Source: Chamaecrista fasciculata (lineage: Eukaryota; Streptophyta; Magnoliopsida; Fabales; Fabaceae). From it: a stretch of DNA of 64,000 nucleotides. The stretch is from positions 1 through 64,000 of the forward strand of contig QANZ01053322.1 of assembly GCA_003254925.1 (NCBI GenBank), in the 5' to 3' direction. The notes under the pieces were generated by a model. It was not told where the DNA came from, did not search any database, and saw only the letters and a list, made by a program, of their open reading frames with translations. The position numbers and the translations under genes were made by a program. Below, piece by piece: positions 23,779 through 35,016 of the stretch; position 1 is the stretch's first letter, and each line of letters begins with the position of its first letter.

Positions 23779-25983
23779 ATAGTGGTATTCGCCTTGAACT
23801 ATGACTGCTTAGGGGAGACAAGATACATATATTGCACATAATAATCCAGGTGCAATTAATGAGCCCTAGCCCGCACGTTACGCGGCCATGTGCGTATCCT
23901 GTTCATGAATGTGTTCGGAGAATACGCCCTGAATATTCTCCTAGGAGCGGCCCCACTCCCACATTCCATAGGTGAATTCTGTCAAGAGTGCTCCTGCAAT
24001 TGTGACACTCCACTCTCATAGAGCTACAGATTTCATTAAGAGTTTCTGAAACTCAACCTCATATTTTCATTGCAGGAAAATGCACGTACACCATAGGGAT
24101 GAGTACAAAATTTGTGCACTTACCAACAACCACTCTATGATTCGTTTTTCCCTTTGAACCAAGTTTTTAGGATCTCTAATCACAAGGTAGGGTTTCCTCA
24201 TAGGTTGCTTATAATCCTATGGGCTTAAGATCATTCATCCCCCTCGATGTATTCCAAACTCATTTCTTTACGTAAAGTTTTTGTAAGTGGCCACTACACA
24301 ATTTTTTAACTTCACATAATTCTCATGAATGGTACCATTATTGAGATATGATCTTATAACACATAATAACATATTTTCTTTCTATGAGTTTGGATTAAAC
24401 CAATATAGAGTTAGTACTAATTTCAAAGTACTATCACAAAATACCAGTGAAAATATTTTCCACAAAGGACTTAATTATTTATTTCTCTCTTACTAGCTTC
24501 TTTGCTAGCTAATGCTAAAGCTTTTTAGCTTAGCTTCTCCGTTTCCAATAATAACATTTCCTTCAAAAATCTTTATATTAAAAGTCTTACAAAGCAAAAT
24601 TTGATATTCCATTTGCCACACCCAAATCATCCACATATACAAGCTAGCTCAAACAAGATAAATCTCAATTAACTCATGATACAAATATTTATCACAATTA
24701 CTCAATTTAAATTTATTTCATAACACACATATAAATCAATTTTTTTTTTAGGATACTATATTCAAGCTTCTTTGACCCCCACTATTTTTTCAATTTGTAA
24801 AGAATTATATCTTCCCAAGGTAAATAAATAAACCATCTATATAACTATTTATAGCCTATCATCACAATCTATACATTGATCCAACGTTCTAAAATGAATG
24901 GACAACATATTAATATATATATACAAAAATTAACTAATTAATCCCTACATTTAATTAGTCAGCCTTACACCATGTACACACTTCTATTTAACTGGAAAGA
25001 TTGCCAATATCAACGTTACTTCATATATAATACTAAAACAGATTTAAATTCTATCAATGAATTAGATGTAATTTTCTGCCCATCAAAAAACATCAACATA
25101 TATAATTGTATATTAATGCACCAAAATTAAAAGAAACACATATAAAATAACGTTTGGCACTGTCTCAATTTCTGAATATTTATTTTAATGAAATATAATA
25201 TTTATTCATATAACATAAAATCACAAAGTTAATAATACTTCAATAATTAGTTTTAAAACTAATTCACCCAAGACAATACACTAAACATATATATAACTTT
25301 CTTTCAAAATATTGAGTATTGATATAAACATTTGTTTATATCAATACTCAATATAGACNGTATAATAATTCATATATTAATATATAATGCATTTGTTTAT
25401 ATCAATACTCAATATAGACTCTCATGACTCATAAACATAATATCAATTTTATCTTCTCATGAAAAAACATTCACGGTAAATTAGACTTTTAATAATTCAT
25501 CCAAAAAATAGATATTGATATTATCATCTAAACAAATATAAACATTAATCACTAAATTTTTTGTTTAGCACCAAATTCCACCACTCAGTATCTTGATTCA
25601 CCAATCGTAGCACCACTCAATCAATTTGATAAAATTCCAATATCTTATTTCAAGAATGAATCACACATCACAAAATATTAACAAACTTCGTTTGTTCTTT
25701 AGACAAATCCATGAACCAATAATTAATACACTTGTCTAGTAATACTCAGATTCATCCGCCATCACATTTTAAATATTATAGTCACTAAGGACTTCTCAAT
25801 TGGATGAGATTTTGCACATATAGCATCACGATAATTTAAATATTTCATAAATCAACTTTATGAAAATACTCAATAAAACAAGAGTGTGTACCTCTTGTAG
25901 AACCCCATTTTTATTTTCGGTCACGAAGACAACAACATCATTCTTATTTTCAGTAGCACCTTCCATAGAGACGTGGTTACCTT
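23779..25983. other. retroelement-like non-coding sequence between the direct repeats
   Basis: About 23790-24330 is more G+C-rich and looks like retroelement LTR or leader sequence, for example CCCTAGCCCGCACGTTACGC and GTGTTCGGAGAATACGCCC. From 24400 to 25980 it is A+T-rich. No gag-pol frame is visible on either strand. Confidence 0.4.
25309..25354. repeat. perfect 22-bp palindrome with 2-bp spacer, one arm repeated downstream
   Basis: The left arm 25309-25330 and right arm 25333-25354 are exact reverse complements (ATATTGAGTATTGATATAAA and two more bases). The right-arm sequence recurs at about 25391-25418. An ambiguous base at 25359 sits beside it, so an assembly join cannot be excluded. 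Confidence 0.85.
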
Positions 25984-26270
25984 AAAATGCGTGGTCCTGG
26001 ACTGAGGCACGGATATCTCGCTTTCTTTAAGGTAATTTCACGCCTCCCACGGGTTGATTTAGTCATATCACCCGGTGCATTGGGTACACTGACGTGTTAC
26101 CTCCAGGATACAACAACCCAGTACTCGCCTGTTTGATCTATCACATCTGCACTAAGGTGATAGATAGGACTCTCACTCCCACACCACTTTCTCCATCCAA
26201 GTATACAAAATATGTGTATGTCTCTTAACTTATTTTTTACACCATATGAGTATGACTTTATTGCCTCATT
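25984..26270. repeat. long direct repeat, right copy (LTR-like)
   Basis: Nearly identical to 23328-23614 (for example CACGCCTCCCACGGGTTGAT and TCACCCGGTGCATTGGGTAC in both). It is followed by ATCTTCTGCCGCACATACCC and a TA microsatellite. Confidence 0.75.
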
Positions 26271-26671
26271 ATCTTCTGCCGCACATACCCATATATATAT
26301 ATATATAGCACATATTTGTTCTCACCAATTAAAAGCTTTTAATATGTAATAATATTCTTTAAAAACGCATACCAACTTATGGCCATTATGTGCCTTAATA
26401 TTACATTCATACTCTTGTAACCTTCCCCATTAGTAAACCAACGGCCATATATTAAAACTTATTTAAATGTATTAATTATAATAATATTAATTTTATAATA
26501 ATATCCAACAGAAAGAAGGGATCAAATTATAATCTTCCTCTTATTATTAATTTTGTACTATAGTTTTAAAATGTGGACGACCAGAAAAGGGTGGAGCCAT
26601 ATAATATAAGAAGATATATATATATATATTTAATCAATAGCATATTATAGATTCTATAATATATTATACTT

Positions 26672-26797
26672 ACAAGTATCTCTTGAATTGTTCAATATGG
26701 AACTTCTTTTCTACCCTCTATTACAAACCATTCAACATCACCTCATCACCCCTTTTCATATTTAATTTGGATTGTACAATTAGGAGATTTCCAAACC
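26672..26797 (-). ncRNA. diverged paralogue of the MIR159-like loci: foldback with changed mature sequence
   Basis: The minus-strand 5' arm (26797-26762, with AATCTCCTAATTGTACAAT) pairs with the 3' arm (about 26697-26672, with ATTGAACAATTCAAGAGAT). By hand pairing 16 of about 18 positions match across the core: five, one, six and four pairs separated by single mismatches or a bulge. The upstream DNA is homologous to that of the loci at 36761 and 44149 (ACAAAACCCTAGTTCTTAC, then a TATA box at about 26887-26894, then GGACCATTAAACTTGAAGGA). The middle stem with AGCTGCTA is lost. The miR159 core GTGAAGGGAGCTC is absent, so this is either a decaying copy or a new miRNA. Confidence 0.5.
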
Positions 26798-27375
26798 TTT
26801 TGATTCAACTCACAAAACCCTAGTTCTTACAAAAGTCGAGTTATTATGAACTTTTAATTTGATGATGTAATAACTTCAAGCACAAGTTTATATATATTAT
26901 ATTGGCTAAGACATGAAATCTGGACCATTAAACTTGAAGGATCGAATATATATGGCTATATTGGAATATCATCTCATAATAGAATCTTGATGCCAAAAGA
27001 TTGGCCAAAGCTAACATTATATATTGTACTGTTTTAATTTTAAGAATTGATCACAGATGTTGATAATTACTTAATTAGTGTTTAATTATGTGGGTGCTGG
27101 CGTGGCCTTAGTCGTCTGATTGGGTGAATTTAAAAATTAGGATCCCTTATACTTAGTGGTCGGGATTAATTATTACTCAAGTCTAATTAAGGTAAGCTTT
27201 TTCCTTTATACCATTCGATGGGCATGAGATTATGAAATCATATATTTGTATCAAACAGGGCAACTATGGGAATATTTAATTGATCACTGCATTGCATGAC
27301 GCTGTTAAAACGAATATTATTATCCTTTCCTTTGGTCACTCTGTTAAAAAAATACTGAATATTCTTTTCTTAACA
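26798..27375. other. duplicated promoter/flank segment of the miRNA-like locus
   Basis: This stretch aligns by eye to 36960-37265 and 37545-37890, and less well to 44335-44960. Shared blocks include CTCATAATAGAATCTTG, AAGTCTAATTAAGGTAA and AAAAATACTGAATATTCTTT. It is part of a segmental duplication, not a coding region. Confidence 0.55.
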
Positions 27376-27612
27376 AGTAAACTAAAAACTCAGTCTCTAA
27401 AAGATTATTAAGTTGACAACTCAGACCCTAAAAAATTGAAATATACAATTTAATCCCTGAAAGATCCAAAGGGTGTAATTTTTAGTCCTTTTCATGGACT
27501 AAAGAGTGTATCGTTTGGATTTTTTTAGAAACTAAACTGTATATTTCAATTTTTCAGGGACCAAATTGTTAACTCACGGTGATCTTTCAATGACCAAATT
27601 GCTACTTTACTC
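27376..27612. mobile_element. MITE of the AGTAAACTAA...TTTAGTCC family
   Basis: The left end AGTAAACTAAAAACTCAGTC and right end CCAAATTGCTACTTTACTC are inverted. The interior has paired TTGAAATATACAATTTAAT and TATATTTCAATTTTTCAGG blocks. Relatives lie at 27669, 37266, 39752/40361 and 43293. Confidence 0.65.
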
Positions 27613-27668
27613 TTTCTTGATTCTTTTCTTCTAAATGTGTTCAAAGAAGTTCATTGGACATAATATAA

Positions 27669-27953
27669 AAATTAAACTAACAATTCAACCCGCGAAAAAT
27701 TAATATCGATTGAGTTGACAACTCATTTCCTAAAAGATTAAAATATACATTTTAATCCTTAAAAGAAATTAAACGGTATACTTATTAGTCCTTTTCATGG
27801 ACTAAAGAGTATACTATTTGGTCCTTTTGGGGACTAATGAGTATCCTATTTGATTTTTTTAGGGGATTAAATTAAACTTCGTATTTCAATCGTTTAAGGA
27901 CTTAGTTGTTAATTCAGTAATCTTTTAAAGATTAAATTATTAGTTTACTCTAT
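27669..27953. mobile_element. second MITE of the same AGTAAACTAA family
   Basis: It begins ATTAAACTAACAATTCAACC and ends AAATTATTAGTTTACTC. It shares the TAGTCCTTTTCATGGACTAA block with the copy 60 bases to the left. Confidence 0.65.
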
Positions 27954-29515
27954 TATAAATCTCAAGAATGGGAATGTTCAAAGATCTTCTAATTATTAAG
28001 GCAATTAGTGAAAGACACTCTAATTAGGTTTTTTTTTTTGCCTGAGAAAAGCTATAATTATTAATAAGGGCACAACTTTATTCGACTATGACTTGCATAA
28101 TTGACCTCACACCTGAGCTTCTGCCATGAGACAATTGATACCACACCACACCTTGGCTAACAAATATAATAATTAAAAAAAGTTAATGTGTTACATGTAA
28201 CTAAGAGAAGAAGACTTTAGGGAAAGAAAAATTAATTTGTAGCGAAGACTAAATTATATATAGTATGTAAATGAAAATTGAGAATCAAGTACAACATGTA
28301 CAACAATTTATATAAATATAAATATAAATATTAAATTATTAATCTACTCTTAGAATAATTACTGAGTATCCCATGATTTATTCTGTCGTCCACTTGAATG
28401 GGTTTGTCTAATTATGTTTAATATTATGCCTCGCTTCTACGGTTAAAGTTTTTAGGAAGACAGACAAAAGACTAGATTCCACGACAATATATGTATAATT
28501 GTCGATATTGATTATTGAGATACTCAAGGTTAAAAAATCAGATCAGATATTGAATATAATTTGGTTCAAGATTTAAGGATTTTAATATTTAATAATTTAA
28601 ATAAGATTAAACTAATGATATATAAATAAATTAGAAATATTTTAAAAAATCTAAATATAATTATAAAATTTATATTCAAATAGTTAAATTAATTAAGTCA
28701 TATACAAAATATAATTATAACATTAACATAGTGAAGTAAATAAAAAAAACTCACTAACAATATTATAATAAGTACAAGTTTCATAAATTAATATAAATAT
28801 AGTCATCTTTCATAATATTTATTAATATTAATGTTATCAAATGACATTTCATAATTACTATTTATAATCAACATTTTTAGCCAAAAAATATAAGAAAAAA
28901 CAAACAAATTAAACAGAACTAGACCACTTCAACTAGTTCTTTTTTTTTTTGGCCATCACTTCAACTAGTTCTTTACTAATTCGACTTTTGACTGGTTAGA
29001 AAAGTTCTTATTGATTCTCAAAAAAAATTATGAATGATCTCTCCTGGGTGAAAATTCTGCTTTAGCACCACTGACAATTCAAATTAACTTTCAAAAATAG
29101 CAGGGTTATAATTTATTGACATTTGTATGATTATTAAAATATATTTTACTTATTTTAAAGTAAAAACATATATAAATTTTGAAACAATTCAATTTTAAAG
29201 AATTAGAACTCTTAAAAATTCTAATTTTTTTTATAAGATTATCTAATTAATTTTCATTTTTGGAGTTCAAGTTCTGTTATGGGATGTAAAATTGGGCCAT
29301 TTTCACTTGTTACTTTAGGCGGGTACTCATCACAATATGCAAATTAATTTAGTTTCTCATGAATTAATGCAAGGAAATATTCATACTAATTACGTTTTCT
29401 TTAAATTAACATTCCACTCCTTAGATCATTAAATATTGAAAGCGAGGTATACACAGTATAATTTGGCCAAAAAAAAAAAAGTATACATAACAAGCAAGAA
29501 ATAAGAATGAGGCCG
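27954..29515. other. A+T-rich intergenic DNA, no gene seen
   Basis: No open frame or structured RNA is supported. Poly(T) at 28028-28039 and GGCCATCACTTCAACTAGTT near 28950 hint at old repeat debris. Confidence 0.4.
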
Positions 29516-29963
29516 AAGTCTTACTTTAGGGCCTCACGTTTGTGTAAATTTCTGTCGTAGCCCCTTAAGTTTTTTTTGTTCCATTTTGGTATGTTTTTTA
29601 AGTTTTCAAAAAATTCTACCGTTAGTTTCTAACTCTTTTTCATTCACTTTTTCTGATAAATAAAGGGAAAAACTAACTTTAATCTTCTAAAAGTTTTATT
29701 TTTTTTACATTAAGACCCTTTTTCCTTTTATAATAGAATCAAAACGTAAGGAAAAAAATTGGGATTTAATCGATTTTGTCCAAAAAACACTTCTTCTTCT
29801 TCTTCTTCTTCCCAATGTCTCTTCTCCTGATTATTCACCATCTGATCCTTCACACTCCCGCTCGTGTCGATTAAAACCTACTTTTGGTTCAAAACAAAAC
29901 TTTGAGCAAACTTGAGGGACCAAAATAGAACTTTGGCATAAGAATTATTAAAAGCCTAACTTG
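29516..29963. mobile_element. probable MITE with weak inverted ends
   Basis: The left side CTTTAGGGCCTCACGTTTGT and CCATTTTGGTATG roughly mirror the right side (AAACTTGAGGGACCAAAATA, then GAACTTTGGC). The centre carries a CTT microsatellite at about 29790-29810. Boundaries are approximate. Confidence 0.4.
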
Positions 29964-30047
29964 GAAAATTTGCTAGCTTCTGCACCGTACTTATATTAGA
30001 TCATCCTCCAATATATAATGGTAATAAGAATATATATACAAAAATAA

Positions 30048-30837
30048 GGCCAAAATGTAATTTTTGGTCCTTTATCTCTTTTGGAGTAAGTTGCAATCTA
30101 ATTCTATCTTTTTTCTTTGTTTTGATTTTGGTCATATATCTTTTCCTAAATTTTCACTCATTGGCTCCAACAACTGAATGTAACCATATCTATCTTGTTT
30201 TAATTCCGATTGTGACAAGTTTAGAGCCATAACTTATTTTTGACGAGTACCCTTTCTTTGTCTAATTGAGACTATAAACAAAAAAGGCTGAATTGAGCTC
30301 CAAAAATAGGTCACTCGTTTTACAGTAAAAAAACAAAGTTTGTCATATATGTCCCATTTCAAGTTTGATTGCAATAAGTTTGAAGCTATGTATTATTCTT
30401 GACAAGTCTTTTTTTTTTTGTTCAGTTGGAACGATCATAATCAAATCAAGTCAAATCGGGCCAGGAAGTGATTTTAGAACCAACAAGTGAAAAATTATGG
30501 AAAATGACTTTTCAGATTAGATTTGACCTCATTTGTTGATGGTTCCAACTAGGCAGAAAAAGGATTCGTTAAAAGTAATCTGTAGCTTTGAACTCGTCGC
30601 AATTGAATTTAAAACGATGGAGATATGACTAACTTTGCTCGTTTGACTATAAAACGAGCTACCCACTTTTAGCTAGAGCCCAAATTGACTTTGATTATTG
30701 ACGACCTCAACTGGACAAAGAAAAAACTCACTAAAAATAACCTGTGGCTTCGAACTTGTCATAATCAAACTTAAAATGATAGAGATATGACCATATTCAG
30801 TCGTTGGGACCAATAAGTGAGACTTTTGAGAAAGATA
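30048..30837. repeat. left part of a dispersed repeat interrupted by the TRIM element
   Basis: It starts GGCCAAAATGTAATTTTTGG. It contains inverted copies of a block around TTGCAATAAGTTTGAAGC and GTTCCAACTAGGCAGAAAAA. It continues after the TRIM as ATAAGACCAAAATCGC at 32303-32345. Related repeats lie at 33609, 38600, 49625 and 63500. Confidence 0.55.
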
Positions 30838-30857
30838 TGTTGGGCTTTTCTTTAAAA

Positions 30858-30910
30858 GTCCCACATCGGTGGGATTGTAAAATGGGAGGGTGTGAGACTT
30901 GTATAAATAG
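30858..30910 (+). promoter_or_regulatory. snRNA-type USE plus TATA box in the 5' LTR
   Basis: GTCCCACATCG (30858-30868) matches the plant upstream sequence element RTCCCACATCG of U-snRNA genes. A TATA box, TATAAATAG (30902-30910), follows after exactly 33 bases, the spacing described for Pol II-type plant snRNA promoters. The 3' LTR keeps the same USE (31956-31966) and TATA (31999) with 32 bases between them. Confidence 0.6.
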
Positions 30911-31560
30911 GAGTGAGATATGAGCTTCTAAGGCACCACAACTTACAAAGAAATCCTAATGGGTGTATTAGGGTTTGGGTAGTTGTGAGTCATTTTTGAG
31001 AAAGGGTTTGCAATTTTCTCCGGTCAAAAATTGTATTGAGGAGGGTTTGTAATTTTTTTGTGCAAAAATTACAAATAGTGAAGTTTGTCCCAGAGGGGGG
31101 TCGTGGAGTAGGTCTTGAGGCACCGAACCACGTTAAAGTTTTTGTGTTGGTTTCTCCGTTTCCTCTTCCTTCATTTGTTGTGTGGGGTTGCGCTTCCGCC
31201 CAACAAGTGGTATCAGAGCTGTGGTTCCGGCCTAGGGAGGAAGAAGGGAGAGGAAGGAGCAAGTGGGTTAGCCAGTCAGCAGAAGGTTCCGGCACTGCCA
31301 CGTCAAGAGAGGTTGGTTCTGTCTAGCTTTTGATTTTAATTCCAGTTTTGAAGTTAGTTTTCTGGAATTTGGAGTGGTTGTCTGTTAGACTGTTTGTGGT
31401 TGTTGGTTGCTTGTGGTGCTGGTTTTTGGCTGTCTTCTGTGGTGCTGGTTATTGATTGTCTGTTTGTATGATGATGATGACCTTGAGGTTTTAAAGTTTC
31501 GTTATTTGATGGGAGAACGAAATTGAGATAAAAGATAAAAAGTGGAGGTGTTGGGCGTGC

Positions 31561-31820
31561 AACGAGGAGAGGTTGTGCGAGTGATGAGATGTTACGTTGG
31601 CAACGAAGAGGTGCTGCACAAGCAAGAAGAGATGTCATGCAGGTGAAGAGATACCGTGCTGACGATGCTATGCAAGCGACGAGGGGACGCCACGTATGTG
31701 ATAAGAGGATACTGTGTTGGTGACGAGGAAATGCTACACAAGCAAGAAGAGATGACATGCAGGTGAAGAGATACCGTGCTGACGATGCTGCGCAAGCGAC
31801 GAGGAGATGCCACACAGATT
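31561..31820. repeat. 120-bp tandem repeat inside the TRIM interior
   Basis: A unit containing ACAAGCAAGAAGAGATG and CAGGTGAAGAGATACCGTGC begins at 31619 and again at 31739, exactly 120 bases apart; partial copies extend to both sides. The interior is rich in GACGA and GCAAGCGACGAGG motifs. Confidence 0.85.
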
Positions 31821-32345
31821 ATTTGAGGGAGGACTAGAGTGTTCTCGGAGATGGAGATCAGAAAGCTGAGTATGTAGAGAGGTTAGTTTTTCTGATAGTG
31901 TTTGATTACGTGGGACTTTGAATGAAGGGAGGATTTGTTGGGCTTTTCTTTAAAAGTCCCACATCGGTGGGATTTAAAATGGGAGGGTGTGAGGCTTGTA
32001 TAAATAGGAGTGAGATATGAGCTTCTAAGGTACCACAACTTACATAGAAATCCTAATGGGTATATTAGGATTTGGGTAGTTGTGAGTCATTTTTGAGAGA
32101 GGGTTTGTAATTTTCTCCGATAAAAAATTGTATTGAGGAGGGTTTGTAATTTTTCTGTGCAAAAATTACAAATAGTGAAGTTTGTCCCAGAGGGGGGCCG
32201 TGGAGTAGGTCTTGAGGCACCGAACCACGTTAAAGTTTTTGTGTTGGTTTCTCTGTTTCCTCTTCCTTCATTTGTTGTGTGGGGTTACGCTTCCGCCTAA
32301 CATGATATAAGACCAAAATCGCAAATAAACCGCTAAATTTTAACT

Positions 32346-33608
32346 TATCCCAAAAACAAAGGAGTACTCTTTAGGAAACAATTAATGCTTGGATTAGGAG
32401 TCCTGTCTCGGTCATTAATCAGCACTCTAAATTCAAAGCAAAACTACTTTTTCTTTTCAATATAAAAAGTCACAAATACCAAAATCTATTGGTTTCAAAG
32501 TACTTTTACCAATTCAAAACCTTCTTTAATTTGGTATGTAGTGGGGTGTGGGACAATTTTCACGTGAAGTCATATATGTATATGTGTATATATATATATA
32601 TCGTGTTTAGGACTAGTGTGAATATGGTTCTTTCTCCTGCACAGACCATAGTGGAGGTGTGGGATATATTTTATTTTGAGAAGCATTATTTAATTAAATA
32701 ATATTCTTTCACTTTTAGGGTTTTAATTAATTGATTAAGCACCAAAAACAAAGGATGATATAAATAGAGTGTCAATATATATATATTACTGATTTCTCAT
32801 GGCTTTATCATAAATTTTAGGGGGGGGGGGGGGGNAATTAAATGACTTCAAAAGTAAAAAATAAAAAAAAATCAAATTTCATATTAATAATAATAATATA
32901 TTTATAATAAATAGTTTTCAATAATAATTAAAAATGATAAATATTTTAATAAAAAACTGAAACAAAAAATTTAATATACTTTAAAGTTTTAAACATTTTT
33001 TGGCCTAATAAAGTTTCAAACATTGATTGAAAAAATAAAACTTAATTTCAAAGAAAGAAAAAGTATTTGAAGTATAGACATTACAATCAATTACTCTAAT
33101 GAAACTAATCTTCTAATTCTATGAGAATACAGTATTCTCACTCCCTTAAATGAGAATAAAAATTTAAATATTTCTAAGAATTTTTTATTTCGTATACAAA
33201 AGTCCCCTCTTAACTAACTATATTATTAAAAAATTATACTGTTTGTAATATTAACTATATATCATAGATAAATTATGTCACAAAATATTTTTGAAAAATT
33301 GTAAATGCTATATATGCACAAATAATTTTCTAACCAATTTAGAGTATATATGCATAAATCGTTTCACTTAAGTAAAATTTAAATGAAACCTTGTGTTTTA
33401 AATTTTAATTAATTATCTCAGCCCTCTCTGAATCACAAAGAAGAAATTCAGAGACGATCTAATTTTCTTTATATTATCAAGTTTGGTGCACATTGCTCAA
33501 AAAAACAAAAGTTTGGTTCACTTACTAATTATAATAATCAATATATAGCTGATGTATTTAATTATTTATAATTAAAAAAACATCATATAGGCCTTATTTT
33601 GTTAATTT
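32346..33608. other. intergenic DNA with a duplicated segment, no gene
   Basis: About 32430-32660 is similar to 40990-41170 (AAAGTCACAAA...GTGGGACA...TTTTCAC pattern), part of the segmental duplication that also copied the miRNA-like loci. A G homopolymer at 32821-32834 precedes an N at 32835. Confidence 0.4.
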
Positions 33609-33960
33609 AAGGCCAAAGCCTTAAACTAGTCCTGTATGTATGGGGTGGATTTTATATTGGTCCCTTATCTCTTATTTGTTGTTCTACATGTTTTTATAAT
33701 TTCTTAAGTTGGTCTCAAAAACACTTAATGAGGTCATATCTCTCTCATTGCAAGTTCGAATACGACAAATCTAAAGCTACATATTTATTTCTACGAGTAC
33801 TTTATTAGGACCGTCAACAAATGAGATCAAATCGAATCTAAAAAATAGGTAAATCGTCTATACGGTCAAACATGCAATTAATCTAAAACAAATAAAAGAT
33901 AAAAGACCAATTTGAAATTCACCCCATACAGAAGGGATCATTTTAAAGTTTTGGCCCTAA
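33609..33960. mobile_element. MITE-like member of the GGCCAAA dispersed repeat family
   Basis: The left end AAGGCCAAAGCCTTAAACTA mirrors the right end ATTTTAAAGTTTTGGCCCT. Inside are the family blocks CATATCTCTCTCATTGCAAG and GACCGTCAACAAATGAGATC. Confidence 0.55.
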
Positions 33961-34652
33961 TGTAAAATAGGGTCAACGCGTGTGAGTGAATGTGGACATT
34001 TTAGTTCATATATAAATCTCCATGTGGAATAGTGACAAAAGGAGTTCTGTGCCACCATGCATGCACTAGTATAATTATTAACAACCAAAGCTCAGAGTGA
34101 TATTAATTTAATTAAAGAATCCAAAATTAATCTTAAATTGAAGTAGGATCGGAAATTATGTGTGTAGACAATATTAATAGTCAAATCTTATTATTCAAAA
34201 GACTTGCAACATAAAATCTGGACAAAAGGATAAAAAAGAAAAGTCAAAAGGTTTTAGATAAAGACGCAAGCACTACCCTTAATTCCAGCATGATAACGCA
34301 GATTCCTAGGATACATGTGGATCTATTCATCATAATAAAATAAATTAAACAAATATTAATTTGGCTAAGTTGTTCGTGCAGTGTAGGACAATAATAATAG
34401 TCAGACCCCAAATTAAATTATACTGCTTAATTAATTCGATCTGCTATCTTCACTTTGATCATCTCTGAATGCTTTAATGGGGTTATATAAGCATCTAATA
34501 ATTTTATTAGTTTTGGTTATATCAATTTCTCATCTTTTTATTTTGGTATATGATCTCTTTTTCAAACATCAAATAAAAATAAAAAGTTAATATTTCCTCA
34601 GTCAATCAGAATTCAAAATCCCATCTCTATGTCCAAAATCAAAGTTTTTATC
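33961..34652. other. intergenic DNA, nothing recognised
   Basis: A+T-rich, no gene seen. Confidence 0.4.
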
Positions 34653-35007
34653 TATGAGCATGGACACTTCATTTTAAAGACGTGTCATTATATCAGGTAC
34701 GTGTGTTCGTGTCCGACACCCATACGACACCCACACGACACATATTCATAAATTTTAAAATATAAAATTAATTTTTATAACTTTAATATGACAAACAATA
34801 AAAAATAATGACACATATAACATATATTATGAATAGATATTCTAATTAATTCTTAAAGTTTTCATCAAAATTTATGAATTTTTAATTATTTATATATATA
34901 AATATATACCGTGTCGTGTCGTGTAATCTTAAGAATTTAACGTGTCGATGTGTCCGTGTTCATATCGTATCCCATGTCTATATCATTGTCAGTGTCCATC
35001 TTCATAG
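34653..35007. mobile_element. small Mutator-like MITE with CGTGTCC-rich termini
   Basis: Its ends TATGAGCATGGACAC and (inverted) CTATGAAGATGGACAC are followed by CGTGTCCGACACC and GTGTCGATGTGTCCGTG arrays like those of the 1.39-kb element at 7800. The flanks GTTTTTATC (34644-34652) and GTTCTTATG (35008-35016) form a 9-bp duplication with two mismatches. 355 bp, non-coding. Confidence 0.7.
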
Positions 35008-35016
35008 GTTCTTATG

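Larger units (their letters stand above)
23183..26614 (-). mobile_element. probable large Helitron-like element with nested sequence and assembly gap
   Basis: On the minus strand the 3' end is the palindrome GCGTGCCCGTTAGGACACGC followed by AAAGCCTCTAG and then T, finishing at 23183. A matching 5' end TCTTCTTATATTATATGGCT lies at 26614, bordered by a host A/T junction. The same two ends frame the 159-bp copy at 18587. The interior of about 3.4 kb includes the direct repeats at 23328 and 25984 and the gap, so it may be a Helitron that received a retroelement. No RepHel coding is seen. Confidence 0.5.
30838..32302 (+). mobile_element. complete TRIM (miniature LTR retrotransposon)
   Basis: LTRs of 368 bp (30838-31205) and 367 bp (31936-32302) both begin TGTTGGGCTTTTCTTTAAAA and end with GCC(C/T)AACA. 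I count roughly 15 differences, about 96% identity. Directly after the 5' LTR comes TGGTATCAGAGCT (31208-31220), the initiator-Met tRNA primer-binding site. A purine tract GAAGGGAGGATT precedes the 3' LTR. The flanks AGATA and TGATA are a 5-bp duplication with one mismatch. The 730-bp interior has no gag-pol frame, so the element depends on enzymes from another retrotransposon. It is inserted in an older dispersed repeat. Confidence 0.92.

Noticed and set aside
23441..23841. Open frames of 82-132 codons across the N run
   Set aside because: Most codons are undefined bases; these are artefacts of the gap.
30990..31815. Several open frames (72-153 codons) in the TRIM interior on both strands
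   Set aside because: No retroviral or other domain is visible. They arise from the repetitive GAC/GAG-rich sequence and overlap each other on opposite strands.
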